Assembly: GCA_003134555.1 (NCBI GenBank)
Contig: PLBO01000109.1
Span: 58,871 to 122,870, forward strand
Length of the DNA stretch: 64,000 nucleotides
Source: Actinomycetota bacterium
Lineage (GTDB): Bacteria; Actinomycetota; Acidimicrobiia; IMCC26256; PALSA-610
Direction: 5' to 3'
Under the pieces are notes generated by a model. The model ran no database searches. It was not told the origin of the DNA and was given only the letters and a program-made list of their open reading frames with translations. Position numbers and translations under genes: made by a program. How positions within the stretch are numbered: position 1 is the first letter of the stretch; each line of letters starts with the position of its first letter. Shown one piece after another: positions 8,879 through 16,319 of the stretch.

Positions 8879-8995
8879 GATCGCAATCCTTGGCTCACAG
8901 CTCGGCCTCCATGCCGGGCATTGGCGCTGAGATCGGCCCTCTTTCGCGACCTCTTGAGGGGAACGTGTGCCCCGTGAGCAAAGACCGACGCAAAG

Positions 8996-9475
8996 TCACC
9001 GCTGTGCGCGGCGTGATTGTTGTGGTCTCGCGCGATTCGTGAAGTTGAACGTTCCCCGACGGTTCGGAACGAAAATCTGTTCTTCGCGCGCTTTGCGGCT
9101 TAGGCCCGACCACGTCGAGACATCCGCGGCATCGACCTCGGCGCGGGCCCGCGCCCGAGCGTCACCCATCGCGACCGTGACCTCCGCGACGGTCGTCTCC
9201 TGCGCCGACGCGCGGCAACGACACGTCAGCAGTCGCGCACCGTTGTCGGCCGCGGTGTCGCGCGCGGCTGCACACGCGTCGGCGGGCAATCGTCCGAGGG
9301 CAAGGCCGCCGGCCGCGGCCAGCGCCGCGGCGTCGGCCGCGTTGTTCGCACGCGACTTCTCCACGACCCCGCTCCCGAGTCGTGCGACCGCCGTACACAG
9401 CAAGACGGAGACGACGATCACCGCGATGACCAGCATGCTGGCGTTGCCCCGCGTGTCCAGCCGATCGACCCTCAC
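8996..9475 (-). CDS. TadG/Rv3654c-like pseudopilin-type protein
   Basis: 159 residues. A short basic N-terminus precedes a single transmembrane segment (about 12-35) beginning GNASMLVIAVIVV, then an extracytoplasmic region with the Ala-rich segment NNAADAAALAAA typical of TadG/TadE-like proteins. Known role: minor pilin-like component of Tad (Flp) type secretion systems. Its GTG start overlaps the TGA of the tadE gene (GTGA), making it the last gene of the Tad operon. The C-terminal 40 residues are Arg-rich and less conserved. It corresponds in position to Rv3654c of M. tuberculosis. Confidence 0.78.
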   Translation of the reverse strand: MRVDRLDTRGNASMLVIAVIVVSVLLCTAVARLGSGVVEKSRANNAADAAALAAAGGLALGRLPADACAAARDTAADNGARLLTCRCRASAQETTVAEVTVAMGDARARARAEVDAADVSTWSGLSRKAREEQIFVPNRRGTFNFTNRARPQQSRRAQR

Positions 9476-9873
9476 GGTGTCTCGACGCGCATCACCGAGC
9501 CACCGCGGAGCGTGAGATCGGGCAGGAGCGCACCGATGAGAGGGAGCTCGGTGCGCGAGACGTAGGTGATCGCGACCTCGACCGGCTCACCCACGCGACC
9601 GCGACGAACGATCCGCACCGTGGCGCCCGGAAGGTCGCGGCGGGTCGCGGCGGCGACGCGCGTCGCGTCGCGGGTGAGCGTCGCTTCTCGCGCCGCGTCG
9701 CGCGCTGCGTGTACCACCAGGATCTCGTCGCGCGCGACGAGTGCGATCTGGAAGACGAGCATCAGCAACCCGAAGACCAAGGGCAGCACCAGTGCCAACT
9801 CCACTGTTGCCTGCCCGTGGTCGGAACGCGCGCGTGAACGCGCGTTCCGACCACCTGTGAAGGGCAGGGACAT
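9472..9873 (-). CDS. TadE-like pilus assembly protein
   Basis: 133 residues. After a short Arg-rich leader comes DHGQATVELALVLPLVFGLLML, the classic TadE motif: a Gln-Ala-Thr-Val-Glu processing/assembly signal ahead of a transmembrane helix. The rest is a small extracytoplasmic domain. TadE proteins are prepilin-like components of Tad pili, cleaved by a TadV-type peptidase. The ATG at 9873 overlaps the stop of the Flp-like gene (ATGA), and its own stop overlaps the next start. This is Rv3655c-like by position. Confidence 0.85.
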   Translation of the reverse strand: MSLPFTGGRNARSRARSDHGQATVELALVLPLVFGLLMLVFQIALVARDEILVVHAARDAAREATLTRDATRVAAATRRDLPGATVRIVRRGRVGEPVEVAITYVSRTELPLIGALLPDLTLRGGSVMRVETP

Positions 9874-10073
9874 CAGAGATGGAGAAGGCCGTGAACGACG
9901 GTGTCGAACAGACCCCCGATGAGGTTCGTGTGCTTCGCCCACGTCAGGACGAGTCCCGCGATTGCGGCCGCGGAGATCATCACGAGCGCGTATTCGGCCG
10001 TGCTCTGCCCGGTCTCCGAATGATCAGCGCGTCGCAGCAAAGACAGCATGGCGTTGGACAACAGTTGCAACAA
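9873..10073 (-). CDS. Flp-like pilin, DUF4244 family
   Basis: 66 residues. The core SETGQSTAEYALVMISAAAIAG is the DUF4244/Flp signature: Glu five residues into a hydrophobic helix. This is the likely major pilin subunit of the Tad system. I place the start at TTG 10073 because GGAGG lies exactly seven bases upstream (10081-10085); ATG 10049 is possible but has no ribosome site. A 68-base gap separates it from tadC, long compared with the overlapping genes around it, allowing separate mRNA processing for a highly expressed pilin. It overlaps the next start by ATGA. Confidence 0.8.
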   Translation of the reverse strand: MLQLLSNAMLSLLRRADHSETGQSTAEYALVMISAAAIAGLVLTWAKHTNLIGGLFDTVVHGLLHL

Positions 10074-10141
10074 CGAACGACCTCCAAGGTCGACGAACGC
10101 ACGCGAGGCGTGCGGGAGTGGATTGAGGGAAGGCGGGCGGA

Positions 10142-10816
10142 TCAGCGAGTGACACCGGCGACGACCGCCGGGACAACCGTGAGCAGCGCAAAGGCGGGCA
10201 ATATGCAGCCCACGAGCGGGAAGCAGAGCCGGACGGGCACGGTTCGGGCCCGGGCTTCGGCACGACGGCGGAGATCGGCGCGCACCTCGGATGCGAGCCG
10301 GGCCAGCGCCGGCGCGGCCGGCGATCCGAGCCGCGCGCTCGTGCGCAGTGTGTCGGCGAGGCCGCGCGCGACCGGCGCTCGCCGACCCATCTCCCGCAGC
10401 GCGTCGTCGAACGACTGGCCGATCGTGCAGGCACGCACCGCCGCGTCGAGCTCGCGCGCGACGAGCGGCGGCGACCAGCGCGCACCCAGCTGCACCGCGA
10501 GATACGGCGTATGCCCGGCCGCGACCCCGACGCCGACGAGATCGACCGCGACCGCGACTTGGCGCGCCATCTCGTCGTCGAGCCTCCGGTGGCGGCGCGC
10601 CCGCGCGGGCGCGCGCAGCACGCGGCCGACGGTGCGGACCGGCGAGCATGCCGCCAGCCGCGCCGACGCGGCATTGGCCGCACGCGCCAGGAGTCCGTGT
10701 CGCACTCGTCGCGGCGTCAACCTCTGGAGCCGCTCCGCGGCCGAGATGCGCCGTACGAGCGCGACGAACGGCAGCATCACCGTGCAACCCCAGGCGGCCG
10801 CGAGGACCCCGATCAC
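10142..10816 (-). CDS. tadC: TadC-like type II secretion system F domain protein
   Basis: 224 residues. There is a hydrophobic N-terminal helix, a cytoplasmic T2SSF domain (about residues 50-160, with MARQVAVAVDLVGVGVAAGHTPY) and a C-terminal membrane helix pair ending FPLVGCILPAFALLTVVPAVVAG. It forms the inner-membrane platform of the Tad pilus with TadB. GTG 10816 overlaps the TGA of tadB (GTGA). Actinobacterial TadC proteins are usually this short. Position corresponds to Rv3657c. Confidence 0.85.
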   Translation of the reverse strand: MIGVLAAAWGCTVMLPFVALVRRISAAERLQRLTPRRVRHGLLARAANAASARLAACSPVRTVGRVLRAPARARRHRRLDDEMARQVAVAVDLVGVGVAAGHTPYLAVQLGARWSPPLVARELDAAVRACTIGQSFDDALREMGRRAPVARGLADTLRTSARLGSPAAPALARLASEVRADLRRRAEARARTVPVRLCFPLVGCILPAFALLTVVPAVVAGVTR

Positions 10817-11697
10817 GACCGGCTCCCACTCCGGACGATGCTGCGCATCCACCAACCACCGAGACCTTCGAGACCGAGCCCCAGCGCGAGACAGGCGCGC
10901 CCGAACAACGTGCCGGTGAGCACCTGGAGCGCGTGCGGATCGACCAGCGCCGACCACGCGATGTAGGCGACCGGAGCGCCGGCGATCACCATCGCCGACA
11001 TCCGCGCCTGAGACGACAGCGCGCGAGCCTCGGCCGCGACGCCCAGACGATCGCGGAGCGAGGTGGCCAATCCGTCGAGCGCGTCGGCCGATCTGCCGCC
11101 GACCGTCGAGCACACGGCGAGTGCGCCGGCGGAGGCATCGACACCTGCCGCAGCGCGTTCCGTCGACCAGGCCCTCAGCGCCTGCACGATCGACGCGCCC
11201 AGACGCACGCGCGTATCGACGCGCGCCATGTCGGGCGCGAGCGGACCCTCACCCGCCGCGACCGCGGCGATCGCGGTGGCGACCGTTCCGCCCGATCGCA
11301 ATTCCGAAGCCACGTGTTCGAGTGTCTCCGGCACCGCGGCTGCGATTTGCCGCGTTCGCCGTTCGTGCATCGTCAACACCACGATCGGGGCGCCGAGCGC
11401 GACGACCACCGCCAGGCCGACACCGACCTGCGGTCCGCCGAAACCGAGGCCGACGACACCTCCGACCGTGGTCGCCCAGAGCCACGTCGACAGCGCGCGT
11501 TCGGTTTGCACATCGAGAGCCGCGGCGTCGAGCGCGCGCTCGACGCGAGAGCTCAGCCAGACCGGCACCCGCCGGGCGGCCCGGGGGCGACCGGACCGCA
11601 ACCGATCCGCAACCGCGTAGCGGCGCGCGGCGCGTACGAACCACAACGAGATCGCGCTCCCGATCAACGCGACGATCAGGATGCGCACGACAGCCAT
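10813..11697 (-). CDS. tadB: TadB-like type II secretion system F domain protein
   Basis: 294 residues with an N-terminal membrane helix, two central helices (about 90-130), a T2SSF domain (about 140-260, including PETLEHVASELRSGGTVATAI) and a C-terminal helix. This is the second platform protein of the Tad pilus, partner of TadC. ATG 11697 lies 22 bases inside the end of tadA, giving strong coupling; GTG 11688 is an alternative. Position corresponds to Rv3658c. Confidence 0.85.
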   Translation of the reverse strand: MAVVRILIVALIGSAISLWFVRAARRYAVADRLRSGRPRAARRVPVWLSSRVERALDAAALDVQTERALSTWLWATTVGGVVGLGFGGPQVGVGLAVVVALGAPIVVLTMHERRTRQIAAAVPETLEHVASELRSGGTVATAIAAVAAGEGPLAPDMARVDTRVRLGASIVQALRAWSTERAAAGVDASAGALAVCSTVGGRSADALDGLATSLRDRLGVAAEARALSSQARMSAMVIAGAPVAYIAWSALVDPHALQVLTGTLFGRACLALGLGLEGLGGWWMRSIVRSGSRS

Positions 11698-12902
11698 TCG
11701 CGAGTGATATCGACCTCGCTTCGACGGGCGGGTCGCGACGGCGCCGCGCACGCTGCGAGCCGGTCGTCGACGCGGGTCAACAGGCGGTGCGTCCGCGCCC
11801 CTCGCCCGAGCCCGAGCTCCGCGACGGCCACGATCACCCGCCGGCCGTCGCGGCCGCGGCGGACTTGCACGATGGCATCGATCGCCGACATGAGCTGCCG
11901 CCGGACCGCGGCGAGCGGCAACGGAACGTCGGTGCACAGCGCGAGAGTCTCGAGCCGGGCGAGCGCATCGTCGGGACTGTTCGCGTGCACCGTCGAAAGC
12001 GAACCGTCGTGTCCGGTGTTGCACGCCTGCAGCATGTCGAGCGCCTCACCGCCGCGAACCTCGCCGACGACAATCCGATCCGGGCGCATCCGCAGCGCGC
12101 TGCGCACCAGATCGCGCACGCTGACCGCGCCGGTTCCTTCTGCGTTCGCGGGCCGCGCTTCGAGCCGGACGACGTGCGGCTGGTCGAGCCGCAGCTCGGC
12201 AGTCTCCTCGATCGTGACAATACGTTCCGACGGATCGATCGCCCGCGCGAGCGCGTTGCAGCAAGTGGTCTTCCCCGAGCTCGTCGCGCCCGACACGACG
12301 AGGTTCCAACCGGCGCGGACCATCGCGTCGAAGAAGGCGCCGGCCTCGGGCTCGAGCCCGAACGCCGTAAGGGGCACTGCACCGGCGCCGAACCGGCGGA
12401 TCGAGAGGCACGGACCGTCGGGCGCGAGTGGCGGCAGCACGGCATGGAGGCGCGAGCCGTCGGGGAGCCGGGCGTCGACCATCGGCGACGCGCGATCGAG
12501 ACGCAGGCCGAGCGGCGCGATGACCCGCTCGACGACCCGCACGATGGTCGCGGCGTCGATCTCGCACGCGACGCGCTCGATCCGGCCCGCGCGTTCGACG
12601 AAGACACGGTCGGCGCCGTTCACCATGATCTCGGTGATCGACGCATCGCCGAGCAACGGTTCGAGCGGACCGAGCCCGCCGACGTCGTCGACCAACTCGT
12701 CGAGCACCACGTCGGCCGTCGCGGCGGCAAGCAGCGGCGCTTCCTCGCGCAGCATCCGCGCAAGTCGCGCGCGGAGCTCGGGGCGGTCGAGCATTGCCGG
12801 ATCGAAGGGCGCGTCGAGCAGACGGCGGTGCAACGTCTCCCGCAGCGCGGGATCGCGGCGCGTCGGATTGTGCGGGTCGGACTCACGAAGCGACCGCGTC
12901 AT
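11676..12902 (-). CDS. tadA: TadA-like secretion ATPase (CpaF)
   Basis: 408 residues. A GSPII_E-type ATPase with GATSSGKT Walker A at 205-212, an Asp-box IEETAEL around 231-237, and the Walker B/His-box region RPDRIVVGEVRGGEAL followed by TVHANSP. It powers assembly of the Flp pilus at the cytoplasmic face. The helical N-terminal part contains EIMVNGADRVFVE, typical of CpaF. ATG 12902 overlaps the stop of tadZ (ATGA). It is the Rv3659c equivalent. Confidence 0.92.
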   Translation of the reverse strand: MTRSLRESDPHNPTRRDPALRETLHRRLLDAPFDPAMLDRPELRARLARMLREEAPLLAAATADVVLDELVDDVGGLGPLEPLLGDASITEIMVNGADRVFVERAGRIERVACEIDAATIVRVVERVIAPLGLRLDRASPMVDARLPDGSRLHAVLPPLAPDGPCLSIRRFGAGAVPLTAFGLEPEAGAFFDAMVRAGWNLVVSGATSSGKTTCCNALARAIDPSERIVTIEETAELRLDQPHVVRLEARPANAEGTGAVSVRDLVRSALRMRPDRIVVGEVRGGEALDMLQACNTGHDGSLSTVHANSPDDALARLETLALCTDVPLPLAAVRRQLMSAIDAIVQVRRGRDGRRVIVAVAELGLGRGARTHRLLTRVDDRLAACAAPSRPARRSEVDITREWLSCAS

Positions 12903-13585
12903 GCGGCCTGCTCGTCGCCGAAGCAACCGATCACGGCAAGCGCGTGATGAACCGGACGACCCAGACTGTCGGGGAGCCGGGTCGGGAGCACACCCGCGTC
13001 GACTGCACGCGCGATCGACGTACGCGCGGGAATCGTCGCGAGCACCGGAATCCCCAGCACGTCCTCGACGTCGGGCTTCCCGAGCGACCGGCCGTGCTCG
13101 TCGATCAGGATCGCCCCGATCGAATCGGTGATGGCCGGATGACGCACGGCCCGCCGCAGGCCGAGGTAGCAACCCCGAACCACCACGATGGCGCTCCCCG
13201 CCACCTCGGCGAAGGCGCGCACCGCCGGATCGTCGAGCCGGCCGAGGTCGCACGCGGCCGGCCTCGGATCGGCGTCGAGCGCGACGGCGAGCGCGGCTTC
13301 CGGGGCCGCCGGGTGACCGTGGGCGACGCCGGCGGGCAGCAGGGCCAGGCGAGGCGCGACATCGAGACTCAGATGCTCGAGCGCGTCGGTGGGCGCGCCC
13401 GGGCCCGCGCGCATCCAATCGAGCAGTCCGGGGACGGGCTCGTGCGCGAGCCCGAGCACGGCCGGTTGATCTCCCGAGAGATCCACGATGCGCGCGTCGG
13501 TTTCGCGCGCGAGTACGAGTGCGGCCGCGGCCGCGATCACCGACGTGCCGGAGCCGCCCTTCGGCGACCAGAAGCACACGAGCAT
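12899..13585 (-). CDS. TadZ/CpaE-like ParA-family ATPase
   Basis: 228 residues. The N-terminal KGGSGTS (9-15) is the deviant Walker A of the actinobacterial CpaE-like group, in which the usual second Lys-Thr is changed. No receiver domain is present, unlike proteobacterial CpaE. It is expected to position the Tad machinery at a cell site, by analogy with TadZ and with Rv3660c (ssd). GGGGAGA lies about six bases before the ATG. First gene of the seven-gene Tad operon; transcribed away from the HAD gene. Confidence 0.85.
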   Translation of the reverse strand: MLVCFWSPKGGSGTSVIAAAAALVLARETDARIVDLSGDQPAVLGLAHEPVPGLLDWMRAGPGAPTDALEHLSLDVAPRLALLPAGVAHGHPAAPEAALAVALDADPRPAACDLGRLDDPAVRAFAEVAGSAIVVVRGCYLGLRRAVRHPAITDSIGAILIDEHGRSLGKPDVEDVLGIPVLATIPARTSIARAVDAGVLPTRLPDSLGRPVHHALAVIGCFGDEQAA

Positions 13586-13740
13586 GGCAGTCTCCCCACG
13601 TCGGGGCGCACCGAGATACGGCTCGAGGCGCGCGACAACACGACGGGGAAGGAAAGGGGGAGGCGACGCGCACGTTAGGTGGGCGCCGGTCGAACGTCAA
13701 GGGGAACGCGACGTCGAGCCACAAGAACGCGACGAGAACG

Positions 13741-13746
13741 TAGGCT
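13741..13746 (+). promoter_or_regulatory. -10 box TAGGCT of the HAD phosphatase gene
   Basis: TAGGCT ends eight bases before GTG 13755; no Shine-Dalgarno is present, so a leaderless or nearly leaderless transcript is likely. Confidence 0.4.
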
Positions 13747-13754
13747 TCGCGTTC

Positions 13755-14558
13755 GTGGAGGCCGCGTTCTTCGATCTCGACAAGACCGTGATCGCAACCA
13801 GTTCCGTGATGGCGTTGGGCGGAACGTTCTATCGCGACGGCTTGATCTCGAAGCGCACGATCGTGCGCGGTCTCTACGCGCAGGTCGTCTACCTCCTCGT
13901 CGGAGCCGACGACAACAAGATGGAACGCATGCGCGAAGCAATGCTCACGTTGACGAAGGGTTGGGACCAGCAACATGTGAAAGAGCTCGTCCGCGAGACG
14001 CTCGACGTGGTCCTCACGCCGATCATCTACGCGGAAGCACTCGAGCTGATCGACGAACACCGCAAGGCCGGTCGCAAGACGGTCATCGTTTCGTCGTCGC
14101 CCGCGGAAACCGTCGAGCCTATCGGTGAGTATCTCGGCGTCGACGACGTCATCGCGACGCGTGCGCGGCTCGACGAAGCGGGTCGGTACACCGGCGATCT
14201 CGAGTTCTATGCGTACGCGTCACACAAGGCCGACGCGATGCGCGAGATGGCCGTAGCCGAAGGGCTCGATCTCGCATCGTCGTACGCGTACTCCGACTCG
14301 ATCACCGACCTTCCGATGCTCGAGCTGGTCGGGCACCCCGTCGCGGTCAATCCCGATCGCGAGTTGGCGCGCATCGCGCGCGAACGGGAGTGGGAGGTCC
14401 GGTACTTCCAGCGACCGGTCCGGCTGCGCGACCGCGTGCCGGTCCCACCGAAGGGCCCGACACTCGCGGCCGGTGGCGTGGCGATCGCGGCGGGGACGGC
14501 GGTCGCCGTCTACGTGTGGCTCCGCAACCACCCGGCGCCGGCGAGAAAGCCCGCGTAA
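13755..14558 (+). CDS. HAD-IB family phosphatase, SerB-like, membrane-tethered
   Basis: 267 residues. Motif I FFDLDKT (Asp7, Asp9), motif II VSSSPAE around 114-120, motif III Lys plus YSDSITDLPML near 178-188 (motif IV). The fold is that of phosphoserine phosphatase-like HAD-IB enzymes; the substrate is not known. A C-terminal hydrophobic stretch (about 236-254) could anchor it to the membrane. It sits divergent from tadZ exactly as Rv3661 does beside Rv3660c, so this is a conserved neighbourhood member. GTG 13755 is chosen from the family start (two residues before the motif I strand). Confidence 0.85.
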   Translation: MEAAFFDLDKTVIATSSVMALGGTFYRDGLISKRTIVRGLYAQVVYLLVGADDNKMERMREAMLTLTKGWDQQHVKELVRETLDVVLTPIIYAEALELIDEHRKAGRKTVIVSSSPAETVEPIGEYLGVDDVIATRARLDEAGRYTGDLEFYAYASHKADAMREMAVAEGLDLASSYAYSDSITDLPMLELVGHPVAVNPDRELARIAREREWEVRYFQRPVRLRDRVPVPPKGPTLAAGGVAIAAGTAVAVYVWLRNHPAPARKPA

Positions 14559-14560
14559 AA

Positions 14561-14602
14561 GGGCGTGTGTGAGGAGCGTTTCTTGACACCTCACACACGC
14601 CC
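14561..14602. terminator. Perfect 14-bp hairpin, probable bidirectional terminator
   Basis: GGGCGTGTGTGAGG (14561-14574) is exactly complementary to CCTCACACACGCCC (14589-14602), with a 14-base loop. It sits between the convergent HAD gene and the small membrane peptide gene. It is preceded by AAAA on the plus strand, which gives a U-run for minus-strand transcripts. Confidence 0.65.
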
Positions 14603-14630
14603 GAGTGCTCAGGCCCCCGAGTGCTCAGGC
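14600..14630. repeat. 15-bp tandem duplication at the end of a small gene
   Basis: CCCGAGTGCTCAGGC occurs at 14600-14614 and again at 14616-14630, one base apart. The second copy holds the TGA stop of the 24-residue peptide gene and the first overlaps the hairpin arm. Confidence 0.7.
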
Positions 14631-14699
14631 TTCGCGCACCTTCTTGGCGATGACCGCACCGAGCGCGACGAGCACGAGGAGCAATAGAAGCTTCTTCAC
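14625..14699 (-). CDS. 24-residue single-span membrane peptide, DLW-39-like
   Basis: GTG 14699 has a perfect AGGAGG six bases upstream (14706-14711), the strongest ribosome site in the region. The product is MKKLLLLLVLVALGAVIAKK followed by VREA: a two-Lys N-terminus, a Leu/Val/Ala helix and a charged tail. The N-terminal pattern resembles the small DLW-39 family of actinobacterial membrane peptides, but the C-terminal half with the Asp-Leu-Trp ending is absent, and a duplication lies at the stop. A function is not known. Too short for most gene finders. Confidence 0.6.
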   Translation of the reverse strand: MKKLLLLLVLVALGAVIAKKVREA

Positions 14700-14772
14700 G
14701 ACCAACCTCCTGCTGACGACGACGACCGGTCGACCTTAGCGGGCTCGCTTCGCCATCGCATCCACGGCTCGG

Positions 14773-15243
14773 TCAGTCGCTGCCGTTGTGTCCACCGTGA
14801 TCGCTTTCGCTCTGGTGGTCCGCCTGATGGCTGTCGCCGGCGTGGTGGTCCTGTTCGTGCAATTCTGCGTTCTCGTTCTCGTTCGCCTCTTCCGTGGCGC
14901 CACCGTGATCGTCACCCTCGTTCTCGCCGAGGTCGTTGCCGACGGTGTCCGGCGTGTGGTTACGCACCGTGGTCGACGTCTCCTCGTCAACCGAGGTGGT
15001 CGTGCTCTCGTCAACCGTCGTCGACGTGTCCTCGTCGGTTTCGGTCGTGGAGCTCGCCTCTTGCAGGTGTGCGCGAACGGTTGGCTTGGCCGGCTTGCGA
15101 TGCGGAGCGGCCACGGTCGGGCCCGTCGTCGAGCCCGGGTGCGAGCTGTTCCCGCTCGTCGCGGCCGCGACACTGCCGACACCGAGCACGACGGCGAAGC
15201 TCGCCGCCGCGGTCACGATCGTCCGGCGCGTTCCCTGCATCAT
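14773..15243 (-). CDS. Secreted low-complexity protein, Thr-rich then His/Glu/Asp-rich
   Basis: 156 residues. A signal peptide of about 28 residues (hydrophobic core AAASFAVVLGVGSVAAATSG) is followed by a linker, a Ser/Thr/Glu segment with three imperfect repeats around STTVDE (residues 65-93), and an acidic tail with about 12 His residues in HDxxH-like spacing. I do not recognise a family. The tail could bind divalent metals, but this is inference from composition only. Isolated gene; the region up to the tRNA-Sec (15244-15371) shows no other feature. Confidence 0.6.
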   Translation of the reverse strand: MMQGTRRTIVTAAASFAVVLGVGSVAAATSGNSSHPGSTTGPTVAAPHRKPAKPTVRAHLQEASSTTETDEDTSTTVDESTTTSVDEETSTTVRNHTPDTVGNDLGENEGDDHGGATEEANENENAELHEQDHHAGDSHQADHQSESDHGGHNGSD

Positions 15244-15371
15244 CCGACTCCTGGTGTCCGGCCGACCCGATCTACACCAGAGGTATCGGCTCGGCGACCG
15301 CCGAGAATCAAATGGTCCTGGTGAATCCGGACAACATGCCCGATCACGACCGGGCCGATAGCGTCGCCGGC

Positions 15372-15465
15372 GGAGGTGAACGGGGTCTGGTGGCCCCCCT
15401 CGTCTTCAAAACGAGTGGGACGGGTGTTCCCCGTCCGGTGGGTTCGATTCCTGCCGCCTCCGCCA
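15372..15465 (+). tRNA. selC: tRNA-Sec (anticodon UCA)
   Basis: 94 bases including an encoded CCA. Acceptor stem GGAGGTG/CGCCTCC, D arm GGGG..CCCC, anticodon stem CTCGT/ACGAG around loop CTTCAAA with anticodon TCA, a long variable arm GGACGGG/CCCGTCC, and T arm with loop TTCGATT. The long acceptor-T stack, long extra arm and UCA anticodon identify selenocysteine tRNA, which decodes UGA. It matches the selA-selB pair at 37.9-41.0 kb. Its 3' end lies six bases from the end of the convergent scramblase-like gene. Confidence 0.95.
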
Positions 15466-15471
15466 AGCCCG

Positions 15472-16218
15472 TTAGTTCAGACCCCGATTGTCCTGCTTGA
15501 GCGCGGTGTCGACGCACAACGCGGCGGCGACGACCAGGCTGCGCAGAGGATCCACGAGCGGTCGATGGATCTGTACGACGTAGTTGTCGGCGGTCGTGAA
15601 CGCAGTTTTCAGCAGACCTTCCCAGGTCTTCGTGATGCGAGCGATCTCCTGGCCGTCGGCGTCCTCGACGTTGAAGTTCCATGCCCGCCAGTTCTCGGCG
15701 TTCATCATGCCGATTTCCTTGCCATCCGCCTCGAGCGAGAACCGGATCTTGCCCATTCGCTTCTTCTGGACGATCTCGCCGACCGCCGTGCCGTCGGGCC
15801 GAGTCAACTGGAACTTGGATTTCACGAGCTTGCGGGGCCGGGTCAGTACGAGCTGCGCGACACCTTGCGCGTCGCGAATCTCGAACGTATGGGTCATGAA
15901 CTGATCGAGCGACGTCAGCAGCCTTGCCGCCTGCTTGATCACGGTTTGCCCGACCTCGGCAACGGAGCCGATCTTGTTCCCGCTCTGGTCGAACACCGCG
16001 AACTCCGCCGCAAGCTCGACGATCTGCGTTTTCTGGTTCACGACGAGGACCGGCTCGGTGAAGATCGTGCCGCCACCACCGTCGACGGGACCGAGGCCGG
16101 CCTGGCGGCTCACCTGGTCTTGCACCTTCTCCGCCTCGGTCGACCCCTGCGGGGCCGTGAACGGCCGGTCGGGAACGCGAGGTGAGGTCGGCGGATTCTC
16201 GATCGGCTCGTCGGGCAT
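15472..16218 (-). CDS. Phospholipid scramblase-related / LURP-one-like protein
   Basis: 248 residues. An N-terminal Pro-rich, probably disordered part (about 45 residues) precedes a twelve-stranded beta-barrel-like domain of the scramblase/LURP-one (tubby-like) superfamily: VNQKTQIVELAAEFAVFDQSG, then IRDAQG, VQKKRMGKIRFSL and NVEDADGQEIARITKTWEG. Bacterial members have no firmly established function. ATG 16218 is chosen because GAGGATG precedes it and the conserved part begins downstream; the frame is open further up. A palindromic repeat (16267-16303) lies in the upstream gap. Confidence 0.75.
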   Translation of the reverse strand: MPDEPIENPPTSPRVPDRPFTAPQGSTEAEKVQDQVSRQAGLGPVDGGGGTIFTEPVLVVNQKTQIVELAAEFAVFDQSGNKIGSVAEVGQTVIKQAARLLTSLDQFMTHTFEIRDAQGVAQLVLTRPRKLVKSKFQLTRPDGTAVGEIVQKKRMGKIRFSLEADGKEIGMMNAENWRAWNFNVEDADGQEIARITKTWEGLLKTAFTTADNYVVQIHRPLVDPLRSLVVAAALCVDTALKQDNRGLN

Positions 16219-16266
16219 GAAGGCATCCTCGACCCCGCCCCACCCGAGAGCAAGTACCCACCCGAC

Positions 16267-16303
16267 CCGTGTCGAAGATTCTCGCGAAGAATCTTCAGCA
16301 CGG
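16267..16303 (+). repeat. 37-bp dispersed palindromic repeat, copy A
   Basis: Outer arms CCGTG/CACGG, a conserved 2-base bulge (TC opposite AG), inner arms GAAGATTCT/AGAATCTTC and a 5-base loop. The same element, inverted, recurs at 57711-57747, including the asymmetric bulge and part of the flanks (CCCACCC..TACCC..CGACC on the left). No T-run follows, so it does not look like an ordinary terminator. Confidence 0.8.
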
Positions 16304-16319
16304 ACGCGCGTGCGTTTGG

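Noticed and set aside
10291-13131. A 946-codon plus-strand open frame across the Tad genes
   Set aside because: The product is Arg/Ser/Pro-rich low complexity and lies opposite clearly recognised tadA-tadC genes.
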